DNA from: an uncultured Bacteroidales bacterium
GTDB lineage: Bacteria; Bacteroidota; Bacteroidia; Bacteroidales; Bacteroidaceae
Assembly: GCA_902803195.1 (NCBI GenBank)
Contig: CADCOX010000132.1
Coordinates: 1-5,682 of the forward strand
Direction of reading: 5' to 3'
Length of the DNA: 5,682 nt
Shown one piece after another: positions 1 through 5,682 of the stretch. Positions within the stretch are counted from its first letter, which is position 1. The number at the start of each line of letters is the position of its first letter. Made by a program: the position numbers and the translations under genes. Below the pieces are notes generated by a model, which was given only the letters and a program-made list of their open reading frames with translations, did no database searches and was not told the DNA's origin.

Positions 1-2562
1 GACGCTCTTCACGTGGTCTTCAAAATTACCATCGCGGTAGTAAGCCTGGACGCTGATCTCATAGATACCACGGCGGGGGAACTTGACAGTCTGAGCGAGC
101 TCATACTCCTCGGTGTTCCATGTCTCGGTGTTCTTATCGCCGAATCCGGCATCACCCCAACCCCAGCCTTGGTTGATACCCATCCAGGGCTCATCAAGGG
201 CTGCGAACTTATTGAAGCTGGCATCGCGAATGAGCACGGTGACGTCGAACGGATTCTGCTCGGAAGCCTGATCAATGCCGGCGAGGCGGTCTTCCTTCGT
301 CACGAGAATCCACTCAGCCATCTCATTATCGGGAGTCTCCCACTCACCAGTGACGGTGTTGAAGAACTTGCGACCCGTGTCGGTGTTGCCCGTAGGATCG
401 AATGCCAGATAACCACGACTGCTATGGATGTTGTAGACACCAGGTTTGCCATCGACAGGCTCGAACGTATAAACGCCCTTACCACCATCAGCACAGTCAA
501 CGTAAGGACTGCCACCGAAGAACTTGTCGCGAGCATCGCCTTGGATGAGCTCGTTGAACTGGATGTTATAGCCGCCTTCAGCCTCGATGAGCGTAGCGAC
601 AAGACCAGGATAGCCGACGGCAGCGTGCGTGCCCCAGTCAGAACCGCTGGTGAGGTAAGCACCCGTGCCCACGTTGTAGAGATAGAATTCGCCTTCGGCA
701 GGTGTGTGGCCAGCCCAATCGCTCTTACGGTCCTTCTCGAGATGAGCGACCTTGCGCTCTACGCGCAGACGATCTACTTGATCGGCTGTACCTGCGACGC
801 CCTCCTCGCAGAAGGCTTCGTACTCGGTGACATCAACGCCTTCAGACTTGGCAATGGCAATGATAGCCTTGAGAAGAGAGATGTCGTTGTCCTTAACTGC
901 TTGATAAGCAGACTTCAGCTTGTCGAGAGCTGCCTTCTGAACGCCCAGGTCTTCACTTCTGAGAGAAGCCTTTGCCTCGGCTACAGCCTCGTCAAGGGCT
1001 GTCTTGAGGGCGGGCAGGGTGTTACCAGCGTAAGCCTCAATCTCGGGGATGAGCAGCTCGATCTGCGGGCCGAATGGGTTGAGGGCGCGATAGCTCTCGG
1101 GATAGACATACTTGGAGACGGTGAACTGATGGAATTCGAACCAGAAGTTGGCGCCGTCATCGCAGTCGCCGAACTGAGCTACAATAGTCTGATTGTCCTG
1201 CTGGGCAGTGAAGTCGAGAGAGACGTGAATCTTCTCGAAGTCAGTGCCATCGAACGGACATTCAAAGGTTGCGAGGACATCGCCACCGGGAGCCAAGCCG
1301 GCCTCAGTGGTACCAAGGTCATACCTATTGGTGACAAAGACGTGCATTGGTACTCCATGCCAAGAATTGTAGGCACAGCCCACATAGTCGAACATGAAGT
1401 TGTAGTCCTCACCTTCCTCAACGGGAATCTGGACCATCAGAGGCTCGTAGCCACCGATGCCGCTGTAGTTGTCGACGTAGTTGGCATCTTCAGCCTCGTC
1501 GTACTCGATGATGCTCAAGCCCTCGCCCGGCCAGAAGACACTCTTGTGGCCATCGTTGGTCTGCCAATTGTTCATGTTCTTATAGTCGGTGAACTCAATG
1601 GGCTTGGTCGTACGCTCACCAATAGCTTTGAATTGGCCACCAGTGTACTTGTAGAGCTTGCCGTCGGTCGTGTTGAACACCATCTTACCCTCGTAGACGG
1701 TAACACCGGCTGCATCCACAGCGGCTTGGCCATCGGGGCTCACGACGAACTTGCCAGCGTTGCCCGAGAAGAACTTCTTGCCACCGATCTTATCGATCAG
1801 ACCAGCATTGCCCGTAGAGGACACGAAAGGCTTCAGATCCATGACGAGTTCATCGCCCTCATAGATCTTGAAGCTGTAAAGCTTGAAGTAGGCCTGCGAG
1901 TTGTCGATGTGGTCCCCATGGCAGAGGTCGAAGATGTACATAGGGGTGGAACCGCCTGCGGGATCGCCTTCGCCAGTGATCGTGGCTGCGGGCTCCTCAT
2001 CGTCGAGATAGTAAGCGTTGAGCTCTACGCCACTAGCGTCGATGATAATCTTCTCACCCGTAGGGATGAGTTGTGAGCCACGCACCTCAGCATTGCGTGC
2101 GAAGCAACCTGCGTTGTCCTGATTGAAACGCCAGAAGAAGACGTACATCTGGTTACCATAGCCGGCACGCGAACCGAAGATAGCCTCGTAGTTGCGTACG
2201 GAGTTGTCCGTGATGTTGACCTCAGCGACAATGCGGGTGTTGGCTTTGTGCACATAGCCCGTATTGATGTAAGGAATGATGGACATGTCGGTGGTGGTCT
2301 CGATGTACTCGATCTCGGTGTCGCCACCGCCCGCCACCTTCAGCGTGCTGACGCGCTCGTAGACGCCGTAACGTTCGTAGCTGCCTACGTTGTTGAGGAC
2401 GTAAACCTTACCATCTGCCTGGTTGTAGACAAATGGATCTGTGCCCTCGTACTTGTCGAGGTCCTCGATGACCGTCACATTGGGTTGGTCATCCGCAAGA
2501 ACCACGTTCATGTTGAAACTCCATAATAGGAGCCCCAGCAGGAGTAAGAGTTTTTGTTTCAT
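1..2562 (-). CDS. Large exported multidomain glycan-binding-type protein, N-terminal 854 residues (3' end outside window)
   Basis: I translated this minus-strand frame by hand from the ATG at 2562 to the window edge and found no stop, so at least 854 residues are present and the C terminus is missing. Residues 1-23 form a signal peptide (KQK, a leucine-rich core, then VLA before DD). Residues about 35-72 are a short tyrosine-rich segment with a DGKVY motif. Residues 83-271 resemble the LamG/concanavalin-like module of Bacteroidales surface proteins (EYIE, YINTGY, FKLYSFKIYEGDEL, GLIDKIGGKKFF). Residues about 320-486 look like a jelly-roll binding domain. Residues 495-614 are charged and alanine/lysine-rich helix, like a FIVAR-type spacer. 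Residues 620-755 resemble a RICIN/beta-trefoil-like domain (GEFYLYNVGTGAYLTSG). Residues about 770-854 begin a binding module with the WNTEEYELAQTV and GIYEISVQAYYRDG pattern. No catalytic motif is seen. A surface glycan-binding or adhesive role is inferred; an enzymatic domain may follow beyond the edge. The frame and export are firm; the domain names come from pattern recognition. Confidence 0.93.
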   Translation of the reverse strand, partial: MKQKLLLLLGLLLWSFNMNVVLADDQPNVTVIEDLDKYEGTDPFVYNQADGKVYVLNNVGSYERYGVYERVSTLKVAGGGDTEIEYIETTTDMSIIPYINTGYVHKANTRIVAEVNITDNSVRNYEAIFGSRAGYGNQMYVFFWRFNQDNAGCFARNAEVRGSQLIPTGEKIIIDASGVELNAYYLDDEEPAATITGEGDPAGGSTPMYIFDLCHGDHIDNSQAYFKLYSFKIYEGDELVMDLKPFVSSTGNAGLIDKIGGKKFFSGNAGKFVVSPDGQAAVDAAGVTVYEGKMVFNTTDGKLYKYTGGQFKAIGERTTKPIEFTDYKNMNNWQTNDGHKSVFWPGEGLSIIEYDEAEDANYVDNYSGIGGYEPLMVQIPVEEGEDYNFMFDYVGCAYNSWHGVPMHVFVTNRYDLGTTEAGLAPGGDVLATFECPFDGTDFEKIHVSLDFTAQQDNQTIVAQFGDCDDGANFWFEFHQFTVSKYVYPESYRALNPFGPQIELLIPEIEAYAGNTLPALKTALDEAVAEAKASLRSEDLGVQKAALDKLKSAYQAVKDNDISLLKAIIAIAKSEGVDVTEYEAFCEEGVAGTADQVDRLRVERKVAHLEKDRKSDWAGHTPAEGEFYLYNVGTGAYLTSGSDWGTHAAVGYPGLVATLIEAEGGYNIQFNELIQGDARDKFFGGSPYVDCADGGKGVYTFEPVDGKPGVYNIHSSRGYLAFDPTGNTDTGRKFFNTVTGEWETPDNEMAEWILVTKEDRLAGIDQASEQNPFDVTVLIRDASFNKFAALDEPWMGINQGWGWGDAGFGDKNTETWNTEEYELAQTVKFPRRGIYEISVQAYYRDGNFEDHVKSV

Positions 2563-2598
2563 AGATAGTAAATGTTAGTTAATAATGAGGGTTGTTTA

Positions 2599-2627
2599 TA
2601 AATGTATGATTCTGAATGATTAGTCAA
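2599..2627 (-). promoter_or_regulatory. Candidate Bacteroidota promoter for the large multidomain gene
   Basis: On the minus strand an ATTG whose TTG lies at 2627-2625 is followed, 18 bp later, by TACATTTA at 2606-2599. This matches TAnnTTTG except for the last base, and the spacing is near that of known -33/-7 pairs. It ends 36 bp before the ATG at 2562, in an AT-rich leader with no Shine-Dalgarno sequence, as is usual for this phylum. Separate transcription of the large gene is inferred from this and from the 170-bp gap. Confidence 0.4.
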
Positions 2628-2630
2628 TTT

Positions 2631-2710
2631 TTCCGCTTGGCTCTGCCGTTTCTATGAGCGTAGCGAGAAGAACCCTTCCGCTCGGCTCTGCCGCTTCGCT
2701 TGCGAAGAAC
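2631..2710. repeat. Imperfect two-copy direct repeat with small hairpins, intergenic
   Basis: Copy 1 (2631-2673) and copy 2 (2676-2710) both open with TTCCGCT(T/C)GGCTCTGCCG, with 17 of 18 bases identical, and both close with G(A/C)GAAGAAC. Their middles differ in length. Copy 2 holds two adjacent inverted repeats: CGGC-TCT-GCCG (2683-2693) and CTTCGC-TT-GCGAAG (2694-2707). Copy 1 keeps only GGC-TCT-GCC (2639-2647) and a weak TTCT/AGAA pairing. The block lies between the GH127 stop and the next gene's promoter. It could be a dispersed intergenic element of the genome or act as a transcript-end structure. Confidence 0.7.
2683..2707 (-). terminator. Possible transcript-end hairpins downstream of the GH127 gene
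   Basis: In transcript sense, about 25 nt after the GH127 stop, CTTCGC-AA-GCGAAG is followed directly by CGGC-AGA-GCCG. Both are GC-rich perfect stems but short. No uridine run follows (the next bases are AGCGGAAGGG), so this is not a standard intrinsic terminator. It may stabilise or end the transcript, or simply reflect the repeat in which it lies. Confidence 0.25.
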
Positions 2711-2732
2711 TTTTCAACTTTTCAACTTTCAA
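2711..2732. repeat. 8-bp tandem repeat (TTTTCAAC) abutting the GH127 stop codon
   Basis: The plus strand reads TTTTCAAC twice (2711-2718, 2719-2726) and then TTTCAA (2727-2732), about 2.75 units. It touches the stop codon at 2733-2735, so in transcript sense it is the first sequence after the GH127 gene (units of GTTGAAAA). Similar GTTGAAA-type runs are, from memory, common between Bacteroidales genes. No function is assigned. Confidence 0.75.
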
Positions 2733-4811
2733 TCACTCTTCTTCAACGCAGTCGACTGTGTTATCACTCTCCATGAGACGCGGGAAGGAAGCGATGCGCA
2801 GGCGTGCAGCGCCCATAGGCACTAAGCGCAACACCTTGTGGGCATCGTCATGGGGTTGGAAGCGACTGGGCAACAGGCCCGTCATCCCTGTTTCGTCCAT
2901 GCCCCAGCTGGGGATGGCACAGCCTGTGATGGAGAACTCGAGAGGCACCGCATCGAGCGTGAAGGGATAGTCGTCTGCAGGCCAAGTGCGACGATTGACG
3001 CTGAACGTCTTCGGCAAGTTGTCATCGCCGACGACAGCGCCATAGTTCCAGGGGGAGGCCGCAAAGATCTCCCACGCCGGCCACAACGAAGCGTCGACGT
3101 TGGCTTGCCAATGGGAATCATCCTGCACAATATCGTGGTCGCGGCTGTCGCGCTTATGGTAGTCCTCGTCGATACGCAGCGAGAGGGTCAAAGGCCCATA
3201 ATCGAAACTGACGCTGGACTTGTTCAACGGCCATACACGTGCACGGAGTTGCATAGGCAAATGGAGTTTGACTACGTCGCCATCCTGCCACGAGCGTTGT
3301 AGGCGCACGTACTTACCCGCCTCAGCCTTCACGCTCCCGTTGCCATTCACGTTGACCTCAGCCCCTTCAGCCCATGCGGGGATGCGCAGATAGAGCGGGA
3401 AGGTTACGGGCTTGGCAGTATGAACTGTCAGCTGGACATCTTCCTCGAACGGATAGTGAGTATCCTCCGCCAAGCGAACAGTCTGACCATCAGCCACGAG
3501 GGCTGTCGTCTCACTGGCTGCATACAACATCGTAGCCAGACCACCATCGGTAGTGGCCATGACAAGATGTTCAGTATAGTAAGGCCACCCCATGCCATGG
3601 TTATGCTGGCAGCAACGACTGCTGAAAGGACTCATCGAGAGCATGCCGCGCAAGCTGTTGTCGATACTGGGAGCATGATTGCGGCCATCGCTGATGGCCA
3701 TATTGGGCGAGGTGATGTAGCGCAACGCACGCATATCGGGCATCATGGCTGCAGTGAAGGTGTTCAGAGCCACATCTTCGCAATGGTCGGCCCACGACGG
3801 GTCGCCAGTGATGCCCATCATGATTTCGTCCGAAGCCATCTGCTCGACGAGGGCACAGGTCTCTGCACCCTGTCGCGGGTCGGCATAGCCTGTTCGCGCA
3901 TTCTCGTCGGCTCCATACATGCCGCCAGGCACCTGACCATAGCGCCGACGAATCTCGGCCTGATTGTTGTAGGCAGCCTGAAGCATATCCTCGTCGCCCG
4001 TATAAATAAAATAGGTAGCGGGCTCACGAAAACCCTGAGCGATATTCACGCCATGCCAGTTAGGGAGGTCGGCAGGGAGCGTCCAGTTGGCCGTATTGCG
4101 ATGCAATTTCTCAATGAGGGGCAGCAACGAAGCATCGCCCGTGCGGTTATAGAGCCATACAACACTCCACTCGTTGTCGCCTCCGCGTTTGTTCTCCCAA
4201 TAATCCTCGAGGAACTGCTCATCGGGCACCGTCTGTTCCCACTTGAAGTAGTTGGTCATCGCGGTGAGCACTCGCTCGTCGCCGCTGTATTCGTAGTAGG
4301 TCTGCAGTGCCCAAAGCATAATCATCTGCGCCCATACCTCAGGACGACCGTTCGAGGTGTTGCGAGGGCCGAGGAATCCGTCAGCACCGAGGTTCTTGAA
4401 CACGCCCTCAAACCACGTCTGAGCCTCTGCCTTCAAGGCCTCATCGCCGAGGATATAGGCCATGCTGGCATAACCCCGCAACCAATAAGGCACCTCTTCC
4501 CATCCATGGTCGCCACTGGCTGAGAGCCATTGGTTGCCCTTCTTATCCAGCCATGCGCTCACCGTACCGAGTTGCCCGCAGAGCCCATCACGCTGACGGT
4601 TGAGCACCTCGCGCAACCAACCACGCGGTTGAACCTTGCCGACGGGCAGTTTCAGCAACCTGCCTCCGTGCAGAGGAGCACGATAGGCGGGGTAGTTGGC
4701 CATTGTCCCCATGGCAGGGCGCTCCACGATAGTTGCTTCGCTCTGAGCTTTTGCCCTAGATGCGATGCAAATGATGCCCACTGTCAGGAAAAGAATCTTC
4801 AGGTTACTCAT
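2733..4811 (-). CDS. Secreted GH127/DUF1680-family glycosidase, probable beta-L-arabinofuranosidase
   Basis: This is a complete 692-residue protein ending in TGA. Residues 1-22 are a signal peptide (NLK, hydrophobic core, then RAKA before QS), so it acts outside the cytoplasm. The central part, about 50-420, matches the (alpha/alpha)-barrel of DUF1680 enzymes (PGGMYGADENA, GAETCALVEQM, SRCCQHNHGMGWPYY), and a beta-sandwich region follows. In the characterised GH127 enzyme HypBA1, zinc is held by one Glu and three Cys in an E-T-C plus C-C arrangement, one Cys of the C-C pair is the nucleophile, and another Glu is the acid/base. Here these correspond to Glu317, Cys319, Cys400 and Cys401, with Glu303 the likely acid/base. 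The active site therefore looks intact. The family removes beta-L-arabinofuranose; related DUF1680 families such as GH146 share the fold, so exact linkage and subfamily are not settled. It starts 50 bp after the upstream binding-protein gene and is probably in its operon. The acidic C terminus (DCVEEE) carries no sorting domain. Confidence 0.93.
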   Translation of the reverse strand: MSNLKILFLTVGIICIASRAKAQSEATIVERPAMGTMANYPAYRAPLHGGRLLKLPVGKVQPRGWLREVLNRQRDGLCGQLGTVSAWLDKKGNQWLSASGDHGWEEVPYWLRGYASMAYILGDEALKAEAQTWFEGVFKNLGADGFLGPRNTSNGRPEVWAQMIMLWALQTYYEYSGDERVLTAMTNYFKWEQTVPDEQFLEDYWENKRGGDNEWSVVWLYNRTGDASLLPLIEKLHRNTANWTLPADLPNWHGVNIAQGFREPATYFIYTGDEDMLQAAYNNQAEIRRRYGQVPGGMYGADENARTGYADPRQGAETCALVEQMASDEIMMGITGDPSWADHCEDVALNTFTAAMMPDMRALRYITSPNMAISDGRNHAPSIDNSLRGMLSMSPFSSRCCQHNHGMGWPYYTEHLVMATTDGGLATMLYAASETTALVADGQTVRLAEDTHYPFEEDVQLTVHTAKPVTFPLYLRIPAWAEGAEVNVNGNGSVKAEAGKYVRLQRSWQDGDVVKLHLPMQLRARVWPLNKSSVSFDYGPLTLSLRIDEDYHKRDSRDHDIVQDDSHWQANVDASLWPAWEIFAASPWNYGAVVGDDNLPKTFSVNRRTWPADDYPFTLDAVPLEFSITGCAIPSWGMDETGMTGLLPSRFQPHDDAHKVLRLVPMGAARLRIASFPRLMESDNTVDCVEEE

Positions 4812-4848
4812 ATATTACATTAATCATTATCTAAATGTTTCAGCTGAA

Positions 4849-4861
4849 CGCTTGCGAAGAA
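4849..4861. repeat. 13-bp fragment shared with the downstream intergenic repeat
   Basis: CGCTTGCGAAGAA here is identical to 2697-2709, the end of copy 2 of the hairpin repeat. In transcript sense it begins at the first base after the stop codon of the binding-protein gene. Two intergenic regions totalling about 220 bp would rarely share 13 bases by chance, so common ancestry or a common role after stop codons is plausible. The left arm of the palindrome is not preserved at this site. Confidence 0.6.
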
Positions 4862-5632
4862 TCACTCACCCGTCACCACCACTTTCCTGCCCTCGCGGAT
4901 GTAGAGGCCACGCGGCAAGGATGCCCTCGCAGGAACGGCGGTGCCATCGAGTCGATAGACACGGCGTCCATGAGGTTGATCGGTAGGTAGTGCGACGTTA
5001 TCGGGCGTGCGCGTATAAGTAAGGAAGAGGCCGAAATCTATGTGTCCCCCACCTGCACCGCGCTGCAGGGAGACCGCCACGACATTGTCGCCCTCGCGAA
5101 ACAGTGTCTTCTGCCGTCGCGACAGAGTGAAACGAGCATAGGCGTTGTCATTCCATCCGTTAGTATTCCAGACGAGCGTCCCGTTGACATAAACCCGAGG
5201 GTTCTCGTCGTAACTACAAGTCAAGCTGACACTGCCCTTGGCAAGCGCGCTCAGCTGTTCCTGCGTCAGCGTGAAATGTCGGCGCACCATCAGGGCCTGA
5301 CGCGTGCTGGCCCAAGCGGTCGTGAGGAAGCGGTCGGGGCTATTGCTCAGCGGCCCCCACCCTTGCACCCAGTCGATCTCGTCGGCACAACGGCCTGCCC
5401 ACTCCTTCACGGGGATGGAAGCCAACTCCTCGTTGCTGTCGAGCAAGTAATAGCAACAGAGCCACGGACCCTCATCGAGGGTGGGCAGAAGGGTCTCCGT
5501 GGTATCGCCAGTCGCTGTCATCGTCATCCAATCGTCAGCCTGTACGATTTGTGCTGCACAGCACCATTGAGGCATCAGTGCGATGCCCTGAAGGAGGAGC
5601 GCGATGGCTGCTATGATGGTTCTCTTTTGCAT
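4862..5632 (-). CDS. Secreted stand-alone galactose-binding-like protein with type IX sorting-like C terminus
   Basis: The protein has 256 residues from the ATG at 5632. Residues 1-27 are a signal peptide (QKR, hydrophobic core, then WCCAA before Q); no proper lipobox precedes either Cys. Residues about 55-205 resemble the galactose-binding-like beta-sandwich of Bacteroidales glycosidases: a GWGPL segment, then RRHFTLTQEQL, SYDENPRVYVNGTLVW, GWNDNAYARFTL, LFREGDNVVAVSLQ and GGGHIDFGL. Residues 222-256 (VYRLDGTAVP, LPRGLYIREGRKVVV) resemble a type A C-terminal sorting domain of the type IX secretion system. No catalytic domain is present, although such modules are normally appended to enzymes. 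As the probable first gene before the GH127 enzyme, it may bind the same glycan; this is inference. A TTG 12 codons upstream, at 5668, would lengthen the frame but lies inside the promoter -7 box, and it would put a polar stretch ahead of the signal peptide, so I reject it. Confidence 0.88.
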   Translation of the reverse strand: MQKRTIIAAIALLLQGIALMPQWCCAAQIVQADDWMTMTATGDTTETLLPTLDEGPWLCCYYLLDSNEELASIPVKEWAGRCADEIDWVQGWGPLSNSPDRFLTTAWASTRQALMVRRHFTLTQEQLSALAKGSVSLTCSYDENPRVYVNGTLVWNTNGWNDNAYARFTLSRRQKTLFREGDNVVAVSLQRGAGGGHIDFGLFLTYTRTPDNVALPTDQPHGRRVYRLDGTAVPARASLPRGLYIREGRKVVVTGE

Positions 5633-5665
5633 GCTATTGGAAGGCTTTGTGCCTGTTTTCTGGTT

Positions 5666-5673
5666 CAAAAGTA
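5666..5673 (-). promoter_or_regulatory. Bacteroidota-type promoter -7 box for the binding-protein/GH127 operon
   Basis: On the minus strand these eight bases read TACTTTTG, an exact match to the Bacteroides housekeeping -7 consensus TAnnTTTG. The box ends 33 bp before the ATG at 5632, giving an expected leader of roughly 25-30 nt. The -33 TTTG element would lie beyond the right edge of the window and cannot be checked. The box overlaps the alternative TTG start at 5668, which argues for the downstream ATG. Confidence 0.6.
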
Positions 5674-5682
5674 CTAACTCTA

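Noticed and set aside
13..2076. 687-codon plus-strand open frame as a real gene
   Set aside because: It is the in-register complement of a minus-strand frame that has an ATG, a signal peptide and recognisable domains. The plus-strand product shows no familiar motif or domain and has shadow-like composition (rich in Val, Leu, Glu, Asp and Ala).
2563..2732. CRISPR array or small RNA gene in the repeat-bearing intergenic region
   Set aside because: There are only two diverged repeat units separated by 2 bp, with no spacers, and no tRNA-like or other recognisable RNA fold.
2758..3302. Smaller plus-strand open frames opposite the 3' half of the GH127 gene
   Set aside because: They overlap a well-supported gene, have no recognisable domain, and translate as typical antisense products.
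3420..4523. 367-codon plus-strand open frame
   Set aside because: It lies fully inside the GH127 gene and in register with its codons. The minus-strand reading carries the conserved ETC and CC zinc motifs, so this is a shadow.
4839..4848. TTCAGCTGAA palindrome upstream of the GH127 start, as an operator
   Set aside because: It is a perfect but only 10-bp palindrome, found once, with no adjacent promoter boxes that I can see. Chance is a sufficient explanation.
4812..4861. Separate promoter for the GH127 gene
   Set aside because: The 50-bp gap is AT-rich near the start codon but has no TAnnTTTG-like box with a matching upstream TTG. Co-transcription with the preceding gene is simpler.
5633..5668. 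N-terminal extension of the binding protein from a TTG at 5668
   Set aside because: The TTG is part of an exact TAnnTTTG promoter box, and the extension would put 12 polar residues before a normal signal peptide. The ATG at 5632 is better.
5042..5677. 211-codon plus-strand open frame
   Set aside because: It is antisense and in register with the binding-protein gene and runs across that gene's promoter. It shows no recognisable motif.

Overview
The window looks like a piece of a Bacteroidota chromosome, most likely Bacteroidales and possibly a Prevotella relative. The evidence is: Bacteroidota-type promoter boxes (one exact TAnnTTTG -7 element and one near match), starts without Shine-Dalgarno sequences, three consecutive genes with export signals, a GH127-type (DUF1680) sugar hydrolase, a LamG-like 'EYIE...YINTGY' module typical of gut Bacteroidales surface proteins, and a C-terminal tail resembling type IX secretion sorting domains. 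Genus-level placement is inference.

All three genes lie on the minus strand, so transcription runs from high to low coordinates. First (5632-4862) is a 256-residue secreted protein made of one galactose-binding-like beta-sandwich plus a sorting-domain-like tail; its promoter -7 box sits at the right edge of the window. After a 50-bp gap comes a complete 692-residue GH127-family glycosidase (4811-2733), probably a beta-L-arabinofuranosidase, with all recognisable zinc-site residues. After a 170-bp intergenic region carrying a two-copy hairpin repeat, an 8-bp tandem repeat and a candidate promoter comes a large multidomain exported protein (2562 to the left edge). Its first 854 residues are present and its C terminus is outside the window.

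The first two genes are probably co-transcribed and fit an arabinose-containing glycan degradation locus: a binding protein beside an exo-acting hydrolase. The third appears to have its own promoter. It is a mosaic of binding-type domains (LamG-like, jelly-roll-like, helical linker, RICIN/beta-trefoil-like, and a Bacteroidales C-terminal binding module) with no catalytic domain visible so far. No SusC/SusD pair, regulator, RNA gene, mobile element or CRISPR array is visible. Several long plus-strand open frames are register-locked antisense shadows of these genes.

I see no convincing entirely new system. The most unusual items are the stand-alone sugar-binding protein next to the GH127 enzyme, and the intergenic hairpin repeat, a 13-bp piece of which recurs just after the stop codon of the first gene.
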